This document shows positions 55,577-64,000 of a stretch of DNA of 64,000 bases, one piece after another. Both the position numbers and the translations under genes were made by a program. The stretch comes from Ciona savignyi (lineage: Eukaryota; Chordata; Ascidiacea; Phlebobranchia; Cionidae), in the NCBI GenBank assembly GCA_000149265.1, contig CH003412.1:5830100-5894099 (forward strand). Direction: 5' to 3'. How positions within the stretch are numbered: the stretch's first letter is position 1; each line of letters begins with the position of its first letter. The notes under the pieces are model-generated. The model ran no database searches. It worked only from the letters and a program-made list of their open reading frames with translations, and was not told where the DNA came from.

Positions 55577-55998
55577 TCACATACCCTGCCAAGTACTCAA
55601 CTCAATGATATCGTGTTCTTCCTTTGAAATAACTGCTTTCTCTTTTGATGCTTGTGGTTTTAAAACAATACAATTTAAAATTCGCAAAAGGTGTTTAGCT
55701 GCAACTATATAACTGGCACTTGCATCACAAAACAAAGAAGATGCTTCGTTGCAGTATTTTAGGTAGTGAAAAACTATTTTATTTGCATCTCTGTTGCTGC
55801 TAAATTCATTGCACCACTGTTTGACTAGTTTCAAACCAGGTATACTGAGCTTTAAATAACAAGGCAAGGCCCTTTCCAACACTGCGTAGAAGGAAACCTC
55901 ATTTGACATATATTTTCGGCTGAGACAAAATCGTTCTCTTCTTCAGTTGTTAACAGTTTGATCCGCTCAATCTCCCAATTAAAATGCCTCTCTGCCAT
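55577..55998 (-). pseudogene. orphan ORF inside the hAT-type element, one frameshift
   Basis: An ATG at 55998 opens MAERHFNWEIERIKLL and continues for ~30 codons. After a one-base frame change in an A-rich spot near 55912 the frame stays open to a stop at 55577 (110 codons). Restoring one A would give a ~140 aa helical protein (pieces: SFYAVLERALPCYLKLSIPG, KQWCNEFSSNRDANKIVFHY, EEHDIIELSTWQGM). Composition is protein-like, with balanced amino acids in an AT-rich region. I do not recognise it; it could be a captured host gene piece or an accessory protein of the transposon. Confidence 0.55.
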
Positions 55999-56810
55999 TT
56001 TTAACTTCGCAACGACTAAGGCAATCTGATTGCCTGTAAGTGCTAGCCTATTCGCTAGAGTAGTCTACAGTAGTACAGTGGAAATGTTCGGGTTGTGCGT
56101 TCAAAATCTGTCTTGTTATTGCTGCATAATAGTAAATGGTTAAATAATAACGTTTTTTTAATTAGGAAATAAACATAAACAACTAATTCGGTAAAACTGC
56201 CGCAGTCTTAACTATGTATTTTATATAAAAACAATACCGAGGTATTGACTGTGGTAGCATTTAGTAAACAGGTACTCAAGCGTGACCGTAACAATCGGCC
56301 GAGTTCGTTACCCTTCTATCTGTAAGTTAGTATTCTATGATATAACCTTACTATAAAGGGGTGGGTCGCATCTCCGCCAATCATAAATAAAGAAATCGTG
56401 GTATATTAACGCATAATGGCTATTGTTGCGTTGTGATAGAAATGCTTATTATGTGTCAATAATGCAAAGTAAAAGCAAGGTAAATAAATGTAATAGTAAT
56501 GTAATTGTTAAATATTATGTTGAAGGCAAAATATGTTATATTATATTGTGTTGATGATTTATTATTAAAAGTGCGCGAAATCAGTAACGGTAATTTATAT
56601 TTTCGCGATTTTGTTAAATTTTGTAATTCGCGAACTTTAAAAAACGGTTCGCGAACCCTTGCATCCTTTACACTATGCAGGGTAATGGCAAATAAATTTC
56701 GTAAATTTGATTTTTGAGTAGGTGAGGCGTGAGCATGAATCACAAATCTCAAGTGGGGCGCGACTGAAAAAGTTTAAGAACCACTGATTTAGACGGTTGT
56801 GTCCTTGGAC

Positions 56811-57085
56811 ATAGGATAGGATCTACATGTTTATCTCCGTGAATTGGAAAACTAAGGGGGTTAACACACGGACAATCGTCAGATCACCTCGCGCCCACCG
56901 TCGGGGTACCGGAGCTATTGCAGTGTGTTGTGTATGATAGACACGTTCCTACAATTTGGTATGACCCAGTAATCCGCTGGGTTCAGGCATTGTCCGTTAA
57001 GTGCTTTGGCCAACCAAAACATATTGAATATACAACCTTTCGGTTGTAAGGCGTCGCATTAAACCGTCAGGCTAACCGGTCGGAC
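56811..57085 (-). mobile_element. tRNA-derived SINE nested in an older SINE
   Basis: GGATAGGATCTACATG tail to a head ending CTAACCGGTCGGAC. It interrupts the older plus SINE exactly between CCTTGG and CAAGGCAC. Confidence 0.9.
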
Positions 57086-57236
57086 CAAGGCACTTTTTAA
57101 AGATTGTCTAAGCCCCAGTGCATCAAAGCGCACGCACTCCATTAGATATTCAACTAATAATGAACCGGTGCCCTTTTAACCAGCCACCTAATTACCATCA
57201 AGCCCTTTAGCTTTTACTATTTTACCAACTGTCTCA

Positions 57237-57487
57237 ATTATACACAACACACTGCATTATCTTCGATAACCTATTAGTGAGCGCGAATTATACACAACAC
57301 ACTGCATTAGCTCCGATAACCTATTGGTGAGCGCGAATTATACACAACACACTGCATTAGCTCCGATAACCTATTGGTGAGCGCGAATTATTCACAACAC
57401 ACTGCATTAGCTCGGATAACCTATTGGTGAGCGCGAATTATACACAACACACTGCATTAGCTCTGATAACCTATTTGGTGAGCGCGG
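57237..57487 (+). repeat. 50 bp tandem repeat, five units, within a SINE body
   Basis: Units ATTATACACAACACACTGCA ... CTATTGGTGAGCGCGA start at 57237, 57287, 57337, 57387 and 57437 with one or two changes each. The unit is the central part of the SINE, amplified in place. Confidence 0.95.
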
Positions 57488-57553
57488 GGTGATTTAGCGA
57501 CTGCGCTAGTAATAATGTCCTTACGTTTCCCAATTCACATGCGGATAGGATAT

Positions 57554-59251
57554 CACAATTAGTTTTCTCTACAAATCACATTTCAAACCATATAATGTTA
57601 GGTAAAGAAGTGGCCAGCACGAATTATACGTTGTTTAAAGGGCACATTGCCTTTTGCGTTATATATATTAGTGGTATCTGATTGTGCTTACTTGAAGTAA
57701 CAAAATTATATCTAAATCTACTGCTCTTGTGATGGCAACCAGTCCTTAAAGTTGACAAAAAAAAAATAAAATCTGGGTTAATCCGTTACGCAATTACGCC
57801 ACAAATATGCCACATTTTTCATATTATTTAATTTAATGTTTAAAGCTTTAGGAAATAGACAGTAAAGCGCAAACCAGTACTAAGAGGAATATTTATATGT
57901 GTTCTAACATTGCAAATATGACTTGCAGTTTAATAAGCATTCTCTTTTTCATTATGATAAGTAAAACTCCATGTAGGCCAACAAACCAAAGGTTAATTCA
58001 CTACCGTCAGTTTTAAGCAATCAATCTTTACCTATAGTTAAGTATTGTGCTTTGAAACATCCTGTGATAGAACCGCCGCCACTGACTACACGCAACACAT
58101 GTCACGCGAATTATTGATTATATTTCGTCCCCTTTTATTGTTTACCTTTAGCGCTATGCATGTGCCGAAGCGGTCTTGTGACTATGACGTAATAGTAGAC
58201 AGACTGGGAAGTGAAACGGAGTGACTGGTTCGTATCTTTTTTCGTTGTTCGTTTGTTTTTGTTCCATTTAATTCTATAGTTGAGTTGTAAAATTGTTCAG
58301 CCTCAAATATGTAATTCGATAAGTTATAGTAGAAATTAAATGTATTGCAGTATACCACCTATTCATACGGGATTGGGGTTAAAACTGCTTAAATGTGGAC
58401 ATTTTTACTCCCTTTGTTTATTCATTTTCAGGGATAAGCTCAATAAATTATAATCTGCCATAGTTGTTTATATAATTAGGCTAAACTGTAGCAGATAGCC
58501 CAGTATAGAATTTGTGAGGTGTCATACTTATTAAATACAAAACTATGATTTAAAGGAACATAAAGATCGCTTTCTTATGTCAGTATAACTTTGGTAACAG
58601 GCACAAGTGTAAAAAACGAAAAGTAGAAAGCCCACAGCCCAATATATTATCACAGAATCAGTATAAATTCATCTATAATGAATTATTACTGTATTTTGTA
58701 CCTTTCTAATAATAATAAGGAACTGACATTCAACCTATGATCTTATCTTAGAAAAGCAAATTATATGTCTCATTTTATTATTTGCATTTCCCATTTTACA
58801 ACATGTACTTAAAGTCAATGATTATAACCCGTTTTTAGAGTCGACTATTTTTGAACAAAAATGTATGTGTGGTCAGATACCTGGGCTTTTAAAGTAGCCT
58901 AATTTTTATTGTATGCTTTTTAATATTATGGGTATTTGTAGTACTTTATTTGTTGTATCAATCACAAAACACTTTATTACAAAACAATATGTATTTATAC
59001 CCTGAAACTTGTACATATAAAAATGAATTGACTAACAAACTTTATTATTAGAACAAGCTTCGGCTAAGGCTTGCTGATACAGTTTTAAATTAAACTGGGA
59101 ATAAAAAAACTTTATTTATTTACTTTAAATCAGTATATATTGGATTAATTTAAACCATTACGTTTTTAACAGCTTGGGAGTACAGGTATTGTTTGTACCT
59201 TTGTTGTTACTTTTAAATGTTATGCTGGTGTTTCTTTCTTTTGATTGATTT
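57554..59251. other. intergenic region upstream of BRI3-like B
   Basis: No gene or recognised repeat. GTGACTATGACGTAATAG near 58180 contains a CRE-like half. AT-rich beyond 58250. Confidence 0.4.
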
Positions 59252-60991
59252 ATGATGTCATCGCAACAGGGAAATCCCCCTCCATACCAATCAGCCGGAC
59301 ATGGGTATTATCAAGGTGATTAATGTTGTAGACTCTTAAGTTATGATATATAATGTACTGAAACTTGGGTAGGCTATTAACAGTTTTATGGGTTATCATA
59401 GATGTTTAGTACGTATTACTTAAAGTTGGTCACAGAATGATAGAAAATACCATAAACTGCTAGTATCCTGTTGCTGCCAATAACTATTTTTAAACTCGAA
59501 TGGGAATTCTAAAGCTTGTTCTTCTAGTATTAGGTGGCGCATCTTGTAAGCAGTTGGGTTAGTAGATAGGATATTCATGTTTATCCCTGTGAATTGGAAA
59601 ATGCATGGTACGTTACATGAGTAAGCGTCAGATTACTTCGCGCCCACCATCACGTCAGCGGAGCTACGGCAGTGTGCTTTGTAAGATATGAATTTTGTAA
59701 AACCCATAAGTCCACTGAATTCTAGGACACAACCAATTATCTAGTGACCAGTTTCGAACCTGCAACCATTAAAATGAAAGGCGCGCTGCAATTACCAACT
59801 AAGATATTTGATAAGTCAGATTAAAGTGCTAAGCAACCCCAGACTTGGTATCTATGATCCATGCACTATAACTATATAACAGTACAAGCCGTGTTAATAA
59901 TAAAAAAAAAACGATTTTTCACTGAAAAATATGATTGTTCAGGTGGAAATCAAACCCAACAACAGGGAGGATATACTTATCAACAAGCTCCTTATCAAGG
60001 TACCTTTCATAAACTTTTATTGAAATCTATCAAAAGCTATGTTGTATGAATAGAAAAGAAAGATGTCAGGGGTGCATATTGACCCTCTTGTATCCATAGG
60101 GGCCTTTGTAACTTCACTTTAAACTAAAATAATCCCAAATTAATAAACATAGTGTTTTAAACAAAAAAATTAAATAGTGTGCCCCATGATTATAAAATAT
60201 CCGTATTGGTAATTGATTTCCTTGTAACATCGATATTATCATAATTCTGAATGTTTTTAACCCCCTGTCAAAACTATAAGTTTACACTAATGACTGTATG
60301 ATTGTAACATTGGTATTTAGGAGACCAGTCGAAGCAACCACTATTGGGGTATCCTCAGAATTATCAACAAGGACAAGGTTACACTCATACCACAATCATC
60401 CAGCAATCTCCCGTGGTGGTTGTTGGGGGGTGTCCAGCTTGTAGGTATGTAGGGTTTGTGCTTGTAATGGGTGTGTCCGGCTTGTAGGTATGTGGGGTTT
60501 GTTGGGGGTGTCCGGCTTGTAGGTATGTGGGGTTAGTTGGGGGTGTCCGGCTTGTAGGTATGTGGTGTTTGTTGGGGGTAGTCCGACTTGTAGGTATGTG
60601 GGGTTAGTTGGGGGTGTCCGGTTTGTAGGTATGTGGGGTTAGTTGGGGGCTGTCCGGCTTGTAGGTATGTGGTTGTTGTTGGGGGGTGTCCGGCTTGTAG
60701 CCTTGTAGGTATGTGGAGTTTTAAGGGTGTGGATAAAAAGTACACATTTATACATTCTAAATTTTGTTGTCGGTTATATCATGTGTTTTTTCAAGTCCCT
60801 TATACAAATTTAATATAATTAACTACGTAAAACTGATTTAACAAACATTGTTGCACAGAGTCGGGGTATTAGAGGATGATTTCACTTGTTTGGGGGTTTG
60901 CTGTGCAATTTTATTTTTCCCGCTTGGAATTCTCTGTTGTTTGGCCATGAAACAACGTCGCTGTCCGAACTGCGGGGCAATCTTCGGTTAA
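59252..60991 (+). CDS. BRI3-like membrane protein B
   Basis: Four exons: 59252-59315, 59943-59999, 60321-60444, 60859-60991, in phase, 125 aa. N-terminus [20 protein letters not shown] has the PPPY motif; a Gln/Tyr/Gly-rich middle follows. Exon 3 ends [11 protein letters not shown]. Exon 4 holds the membrane segment ([20 protein letters not shown]) and [14 protein letters not shown]-terminal identity to BRI3-like A and the shared intron position show tandem duplication. The middle exon is split in two here and repeat-expanded in A. The start could lie in an upstream exon: TCGCAACAG|GGAAAT could be an acceptor, but the in-frame ATG pair at 59252 fits. A minisatellite follows the exon 3 donor. 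Confidence 0.88.
59560..59815 (-). mobile_element. tRNA-derived SINE
   Basis: GATAGGATATTCATGTTTAT tail, TAAAACCCATAAGTCCACTG, and a head with AACCTGCAACCATT. Intron 1 of BRI3-like B. Confidence 0.82.
60436..60712 (+). repeat. ~35 bp minisatellite built from a splice donor
   Basis: TTGTAGGTATGT occurs at 60439 (the true exon 3 donor, TGTAG|gtatgt) and again at about 60482, 60517, 60552, 60588, 60623, 60659 and 60702. Each is preceded by GGGTGTCCGG-like coding sequence, so the unit spans the exon end and intron start. Confidence 0.95.
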
Positions 60992-62045
60992 ATATTTCTT
61001 CTTTCTTTCACTTTTCTTCTTTTACTTGAGTTTTGTAAGGTATTTATATTTTTCTAGAGTGAAAGTTCACGCAGTGTATAGATAGTGTTGCTCTGTTTAA
61101 ATCAACAAATAAGTGCATGAATCGTAACCGGCGTAACATTGAATAGATTATACATGTTTTGTTGTTTTTTTGTATTAATTTGCATAAAAGTTGATATGTT
61201 TAAGTGTTTAACTACATCAGCTTGAAGGTCGCATGTTTGGAACCTAAACCCTGCTATTAGACAATGTTTAATTGAGTGTTGAAATTAAAATCAAAATTCA
61301 CACTAAATTATCCCTGTAATAGCTTCTGCAATTTGATTTTCCTGATATTAATACTTATCACGATGGTGTTTATCGTTGTTTTTTTTTTCAATTTAACCTT
61401 ACCCACATCCCATCCATGGAAATAGGTTTGCAGTAGTTAAACATAACCAAAGTCGTAAAAAATAAGATCTTTATAACAATGCGCTAATGGTGTATCCCCG
61501 GAGCCCGGACATGATACTTTACGAACTTAATCTAAATACAGTGAATTCAAACGATTCCTTAACAATTGCATGAATCAATGTTATAAATCCGTTTTAAATA
61601 CGGTAAAATTGATTTATTAACTCGACTACGAATGTATGTTCAAAGCATTAGCCTGTTTTACTGGGCAACACCCGTCTCCAATGATAAACACATCCACGGG
61701 AATAAATGATGCAACTTCAGTCGTATTATTTCCCACTACTATTGTTTTCAAATACATTATTATTTCCTTTATTTCTGGCCGTTACATTCGACCCACTTAG
61801 AATATCTGCATTATTTCTAAAATGTTTTGTCGTAATACTAGTTGTTAACTTTTTGCTGAATGATGAAAATTTTCGCTGGTGACGTTTCGTGCTAAATCGT
61901 TGTGCAATCAAGCGTATAGTGAGCCTTGCAAATAAATGAACACCACTCAAAATTTATTGTGGTTCTTTGATGAACTATTCACGGAACAATATACTGAAGC
62001 AATGTAATCGTCTCATTGTAATTAATACACACCAATTGCTTCGAC
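60992..62045. other. 3' flank of BRI3-like B, nothing else recognised
   Basis: The BRI3-like B 3' UTR presumably lies at the start. A minus ORF at 61726-61950 has no recognisable family or context. Confidence 0.4.
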
Positions 62046-62178
62046 TTGATAAGATATTCATGTTTATTCCTGTAACTGGGTGACTGGAAAAATCAATTGG
62101 GTTTACACGGGCAATCGTCAGATCATCTCGCGCCCACGGTTGGGTTACCGGAGCTATTGCAGTGTGTTGTGTATGAGT
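62046..62178 (-). mobile_element. tRNA-derived SINE, tail half
   Basis: GATAAGATATTCATGTTTAT to CGGAGCTATTGCAGTGTG, then unrelated sequence; the head is missing. A short GGTGACTGG insertion is present. Confidence 0.82.
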
Positions 62179-62621
62179 TGGGTGCTTTGCTTAAGGGTCA
62201 TTCCATTATAATTGAGCAAAAAAAGGTGAAAAATTCCTCTCCGATTTTGCTAAGATTTTCAGACAATGTACTAACACCTAGAAAAAAAATTAGGACAGAA
62301 TTTAAAATGGCAACTCCTAGCGGTTCAAAAGTTACGACAAGATGAAAAACTGGCCACACGAGGGCTTTTTGTTGGTGAGCACGCCTACTTACAACTTTTA
62401 ATTGTCGATATCTCGAAAGTAAACCACGTGAAAAGCTAAAAAATTGTTTTAAGGTATTTAAAGTTACGAGGAAGCTGAATTTTACATTCTAATTATCTTT
62501 GAGGCATTATAAAATAGTCAAAATCAGGTTTTTAAAATAATTTCCACCACCCCTTTGCTAGAGGGGGTAGCTTCTGCATGCAAGACAATTTAGAGATGCA
62601 ATCTTTTTTAAAAGTTGTACG

Positions 62622-62720
62622 GTCGTGTGGCCGAATGGTTAACGCGACCGATACATATACCGACTACTAAGCAAAAACGGTCCAAGTGACGAGCCCATCA
62701 TAGCTTCGAAACTTGGCTCG
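62622..62720 (+). mobile_element. second tRNA-headed repeat
   Basis: GTCGTGTGGCCGAATGGTTA, GCGACCGATACATATACC and CTTCGAAACTTGGCTCGG match the units at 29465-29780. Confidence 0.6.
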
Positions 62721-62879
62721 GTAAAAAAACCTTTTTTAAAAGTTAGAAAAAGCTTGAATCTTTAAGCAGTTCAAAAAATAGCTTTGCAAACTTTAAAAAA
62801 TAACTTTTGATACCAAATTTTCCAAGTGCACCTCTGCTTATAAACCCAGCTTCCCTATTGCACGAGTCGCTTTTGTGCA

Positions 62880-63015
62880 CACATGAAGGATATCCTTTTT
62901 TATCGGTGTAAGGTCCGAACCCATAATCGTCTCATTCCTAAGAACGTTGTTGTGTAAAATTGGTGTATGTATCGGTGGTATTAATCTTTCGGTCACACGA
63001 CCGTTCGTTATCTTA
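62880..63015 (-). mobile_element. second tRNA-headed repeat, reverse copy
   Basis: The minus strand reads GGTCGTGTGACCGAAAGATT, ACCGATACATACACC and TATGGGTTCGGACCTTACAC, in the order of the copy at 62622. Confidence 0.55.
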
Positions 63016-63454
63016 TTTTCTTTTATTGTATCCGTATTACAATATGACGGCAGTTTTGTTTCGTTAATATTATGACCAAACGTGGCTAACCGGGTACAAT
63101 GATTGAGCGTTGTCACAACCGGCCAAAGATATCACGATATTTATGACGTTTAAACGTTACGAAGTGTTAAAGTTATTTATTTCGAATAACGGCAAAAGGA
63201 ATAGCCGAGATAACACGTCGTTCCAAAGGATCTCATAAAAAAAACAAGTTTCCGTGTAATCCCGCGGGGCCTCTATCAGGTTGCTATATGTAGACCACGC
63301 GAGGCGGAAATACGTCTCAAAAAACGTGAGAAAACGGACCAAATATACCAACGAACACATTTTAGCATGTTTGTATTAAGCATAAATGAACATGTTTATT
63401 CGTGTCGAAATTTCATTGTTCGGTCCGTTTCCGTAATAACGCATTGTGTGTATG

Positions 63455-63650
63455 TAGCACGCTGTCGCCTTCCTTGGGCAAGGCGATAACGGACATTGCC
63501 TGAAACCAGCGGATTAACGGGTTTTACTAAATTGAAGAAGCGTGTCAATCATACACAACACACTTCAATATCTCTGGCCGCGAGATGATCTAAAAATGGC
63601 CCTTGTGTTAACCCCCTTGCGTTTTAGTATTCATGGGGATCCTATCTCCT
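63455..63650 (+). mobile_element. tRNA-derived SINE, headless
   Basis: CCTTGGGCAAGGCGATAACG to GGGGATCCTATCTCC. First of three adjoining copies at the window end. Confidence 0.83.
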
Positions 63651-63654
63651 ATCT

Positions 63655-63780
63655 GTACGGCCGGCGGTTAAGTGCGAACGGTGGCATGTGCGAAACTGTC
63701 TAGCTAGTTGGTTGGGTCCTTGGTCAAGGCACTTTACGGACATTGCTGAACCCAGCGGATAAGTGTTCTACCAAATTGGA
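63655..63780 (+). mobile_element. tRNA-derived SINE, head half
   Basis: GGCCGGCGGTTAAGTGCG to CTACCAAATTGGA, cut by the next copy. Confidence 0.83.
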
Positions 63781-64000
63781 TATAGGATAGGATATACATC
63801 TTTATCCCCGTGAATGGGAAAACCAAAGGGATTAACACAAGCGTAATCGTCAGATCACCTCGCGCCTATCGTCGGGTTACCGGAGCTATTGCCGTGTGTT
63901 ATATATGATAGACACGTTCCTTCAATTTGGTAGATCCCATTAATCCGCTGGGATCAGGCAATGTCCGTAAAGTGCCTTGCCCAAGGAGACAACCGACCAG
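63781..64000 (-). mobile_element. tRNA-derived SINE, runs off the window
   Basis: GGATAGGATATACATC tail to ACAACCGACCAG at the window edge; it meets the preceding copy head to tail in opposite orientation, as an insertion into it would. Confidence 0.9.

Larger units (their letters stand above)
53236..56786 (+). mobile_element. 3.55 kb hAT-type element without visible transposase
   Basis: The left end CAGGGGTTCTTAAACTGGGG mirrors the right end AAGTTTAAGAACCACTG; TIR match is 15 of the first 16. The flanks form an 8 bp target duplication with one mismatch (atctagac / atttagac). Inside I see a nested small MITE, a GGGGTTCAGTTG array, short plus-strand ORFs with a CPVPGCKWPRKFGKKK piece near 53672, and a minus-strand ORF. 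No hAT transposase core (such as the C-terminal dimerisation block) is recognised, so it is probably non-autonomous or has decayed. Confidence 0.82.
53159..57553 (+). mobile_element. one old SINE split by several later insertions
   Basis: Fragments read in order as a plus-strand SINE: head at ~52850-52864 and 53159-53235, GGTTGTGTCCTTGG at 56795-56810, CAAGGCACTTT from 57086, body with ACACACTGCATTATC, and tail CAATTCACATGCGGATAGGA to 57553. The breaks coincide with the ends of the MITE (52865-53158), the hAT-type element (53236-56786) and a minus SINE (56811-57085). Confidence 0.75.

Noticed and set aside
61726..61950. Minus-strand ORF of 74 codons with a basic N-terminus
   Set aside because: No recognisable motif, partner exon or conservation evidence; length expected by chance.
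62838..63360. Two minus-strand ORFs at the right end
   Set aside because: The first lies over a tRNA-headed repeat; the second has no recognisable family or splice signals.

Overview
This is a stretch of animal nuclear DNA: AT-rich, with GT-AG introns, conserved chordate housekeeping genes, compact spacing and a very abundant tRNA-derived SINE. The gene set and compactness point to a tunicate, most likely Ciona. The species is an inference; I could not search a database. Two runs of N (12214-12324 and 22335-22434) mark a draft assembly.

Genes, left to right. CDC45 (+, 2356-13738, 16 exons) encodes the replicative helicase subunit. MSTO1/misato (-, 13771-16044) converges on it, with stops only 32 bp apart. 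RFWD3 (+, 19016-31681, 10 exons) is a RING-WD40 ubiquitin ligase of the DNA damage response. Its 6.2 kb first intron holds a complete opposite-strand gene for an unrecognised single-pass membrane protein (20450-24828). ISOC1 (-, 31911-36120) is an isochorismatase-like protein and NECAP (-, 36854-37937) a clathrin-coat accessory protein. RRS1 (+, 40364-46070, 13 small exons) acts in ribosome biogenesis. Two tandem BRI3-like genes (49561-52160 and 59252-60991) encode small PPxY membrane proteins. Possible terminal exons of an unidentified gene lie at the left edge. I built the exons by translating conserved blocks and checking splice phase. Every intron in the named genes is phase-consistent, so predicted lengths are firm for CDC45 (562 aa), MSTO1 (526), RFWD3 (729), ISOC1 (273), NECAP (211), RRS1 (324) and the BRI3-like pair (142 and 125).

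Intergenic and intronic DNA is mostly mobile elements. About 35 full or partial copies of one tRNA-headed SINE occur in both orientations, often nested. There is a 1.7 kb gag-only LTR retrotransposon in CDC45 intron 2, several hAT-type elements with 8 bp target duplications, and foldback elements. CDC45 intron 10 is almost entirely a 31 bp minisatellite. The 52.8-57.6 kb interval is one old SINE broken by a hAT MITE, a 3.5 kb hAT-type element and a second SINE, with a 50 bp tandem expansion in its body.

Most of the conserved genes serve unrelated core functions (replication, repair, ribosome assembly, endocytosis), so the window is a chromosomal neighbourhood and not an operon. The least explained items are the nested receptor-like gene, the inverted repeat placed symmetrically at the MSTO1 start, the orphan ORF in the hAT-type element, and a minisatellite that has multiplied a splice donor in the second BRI3-like gene.
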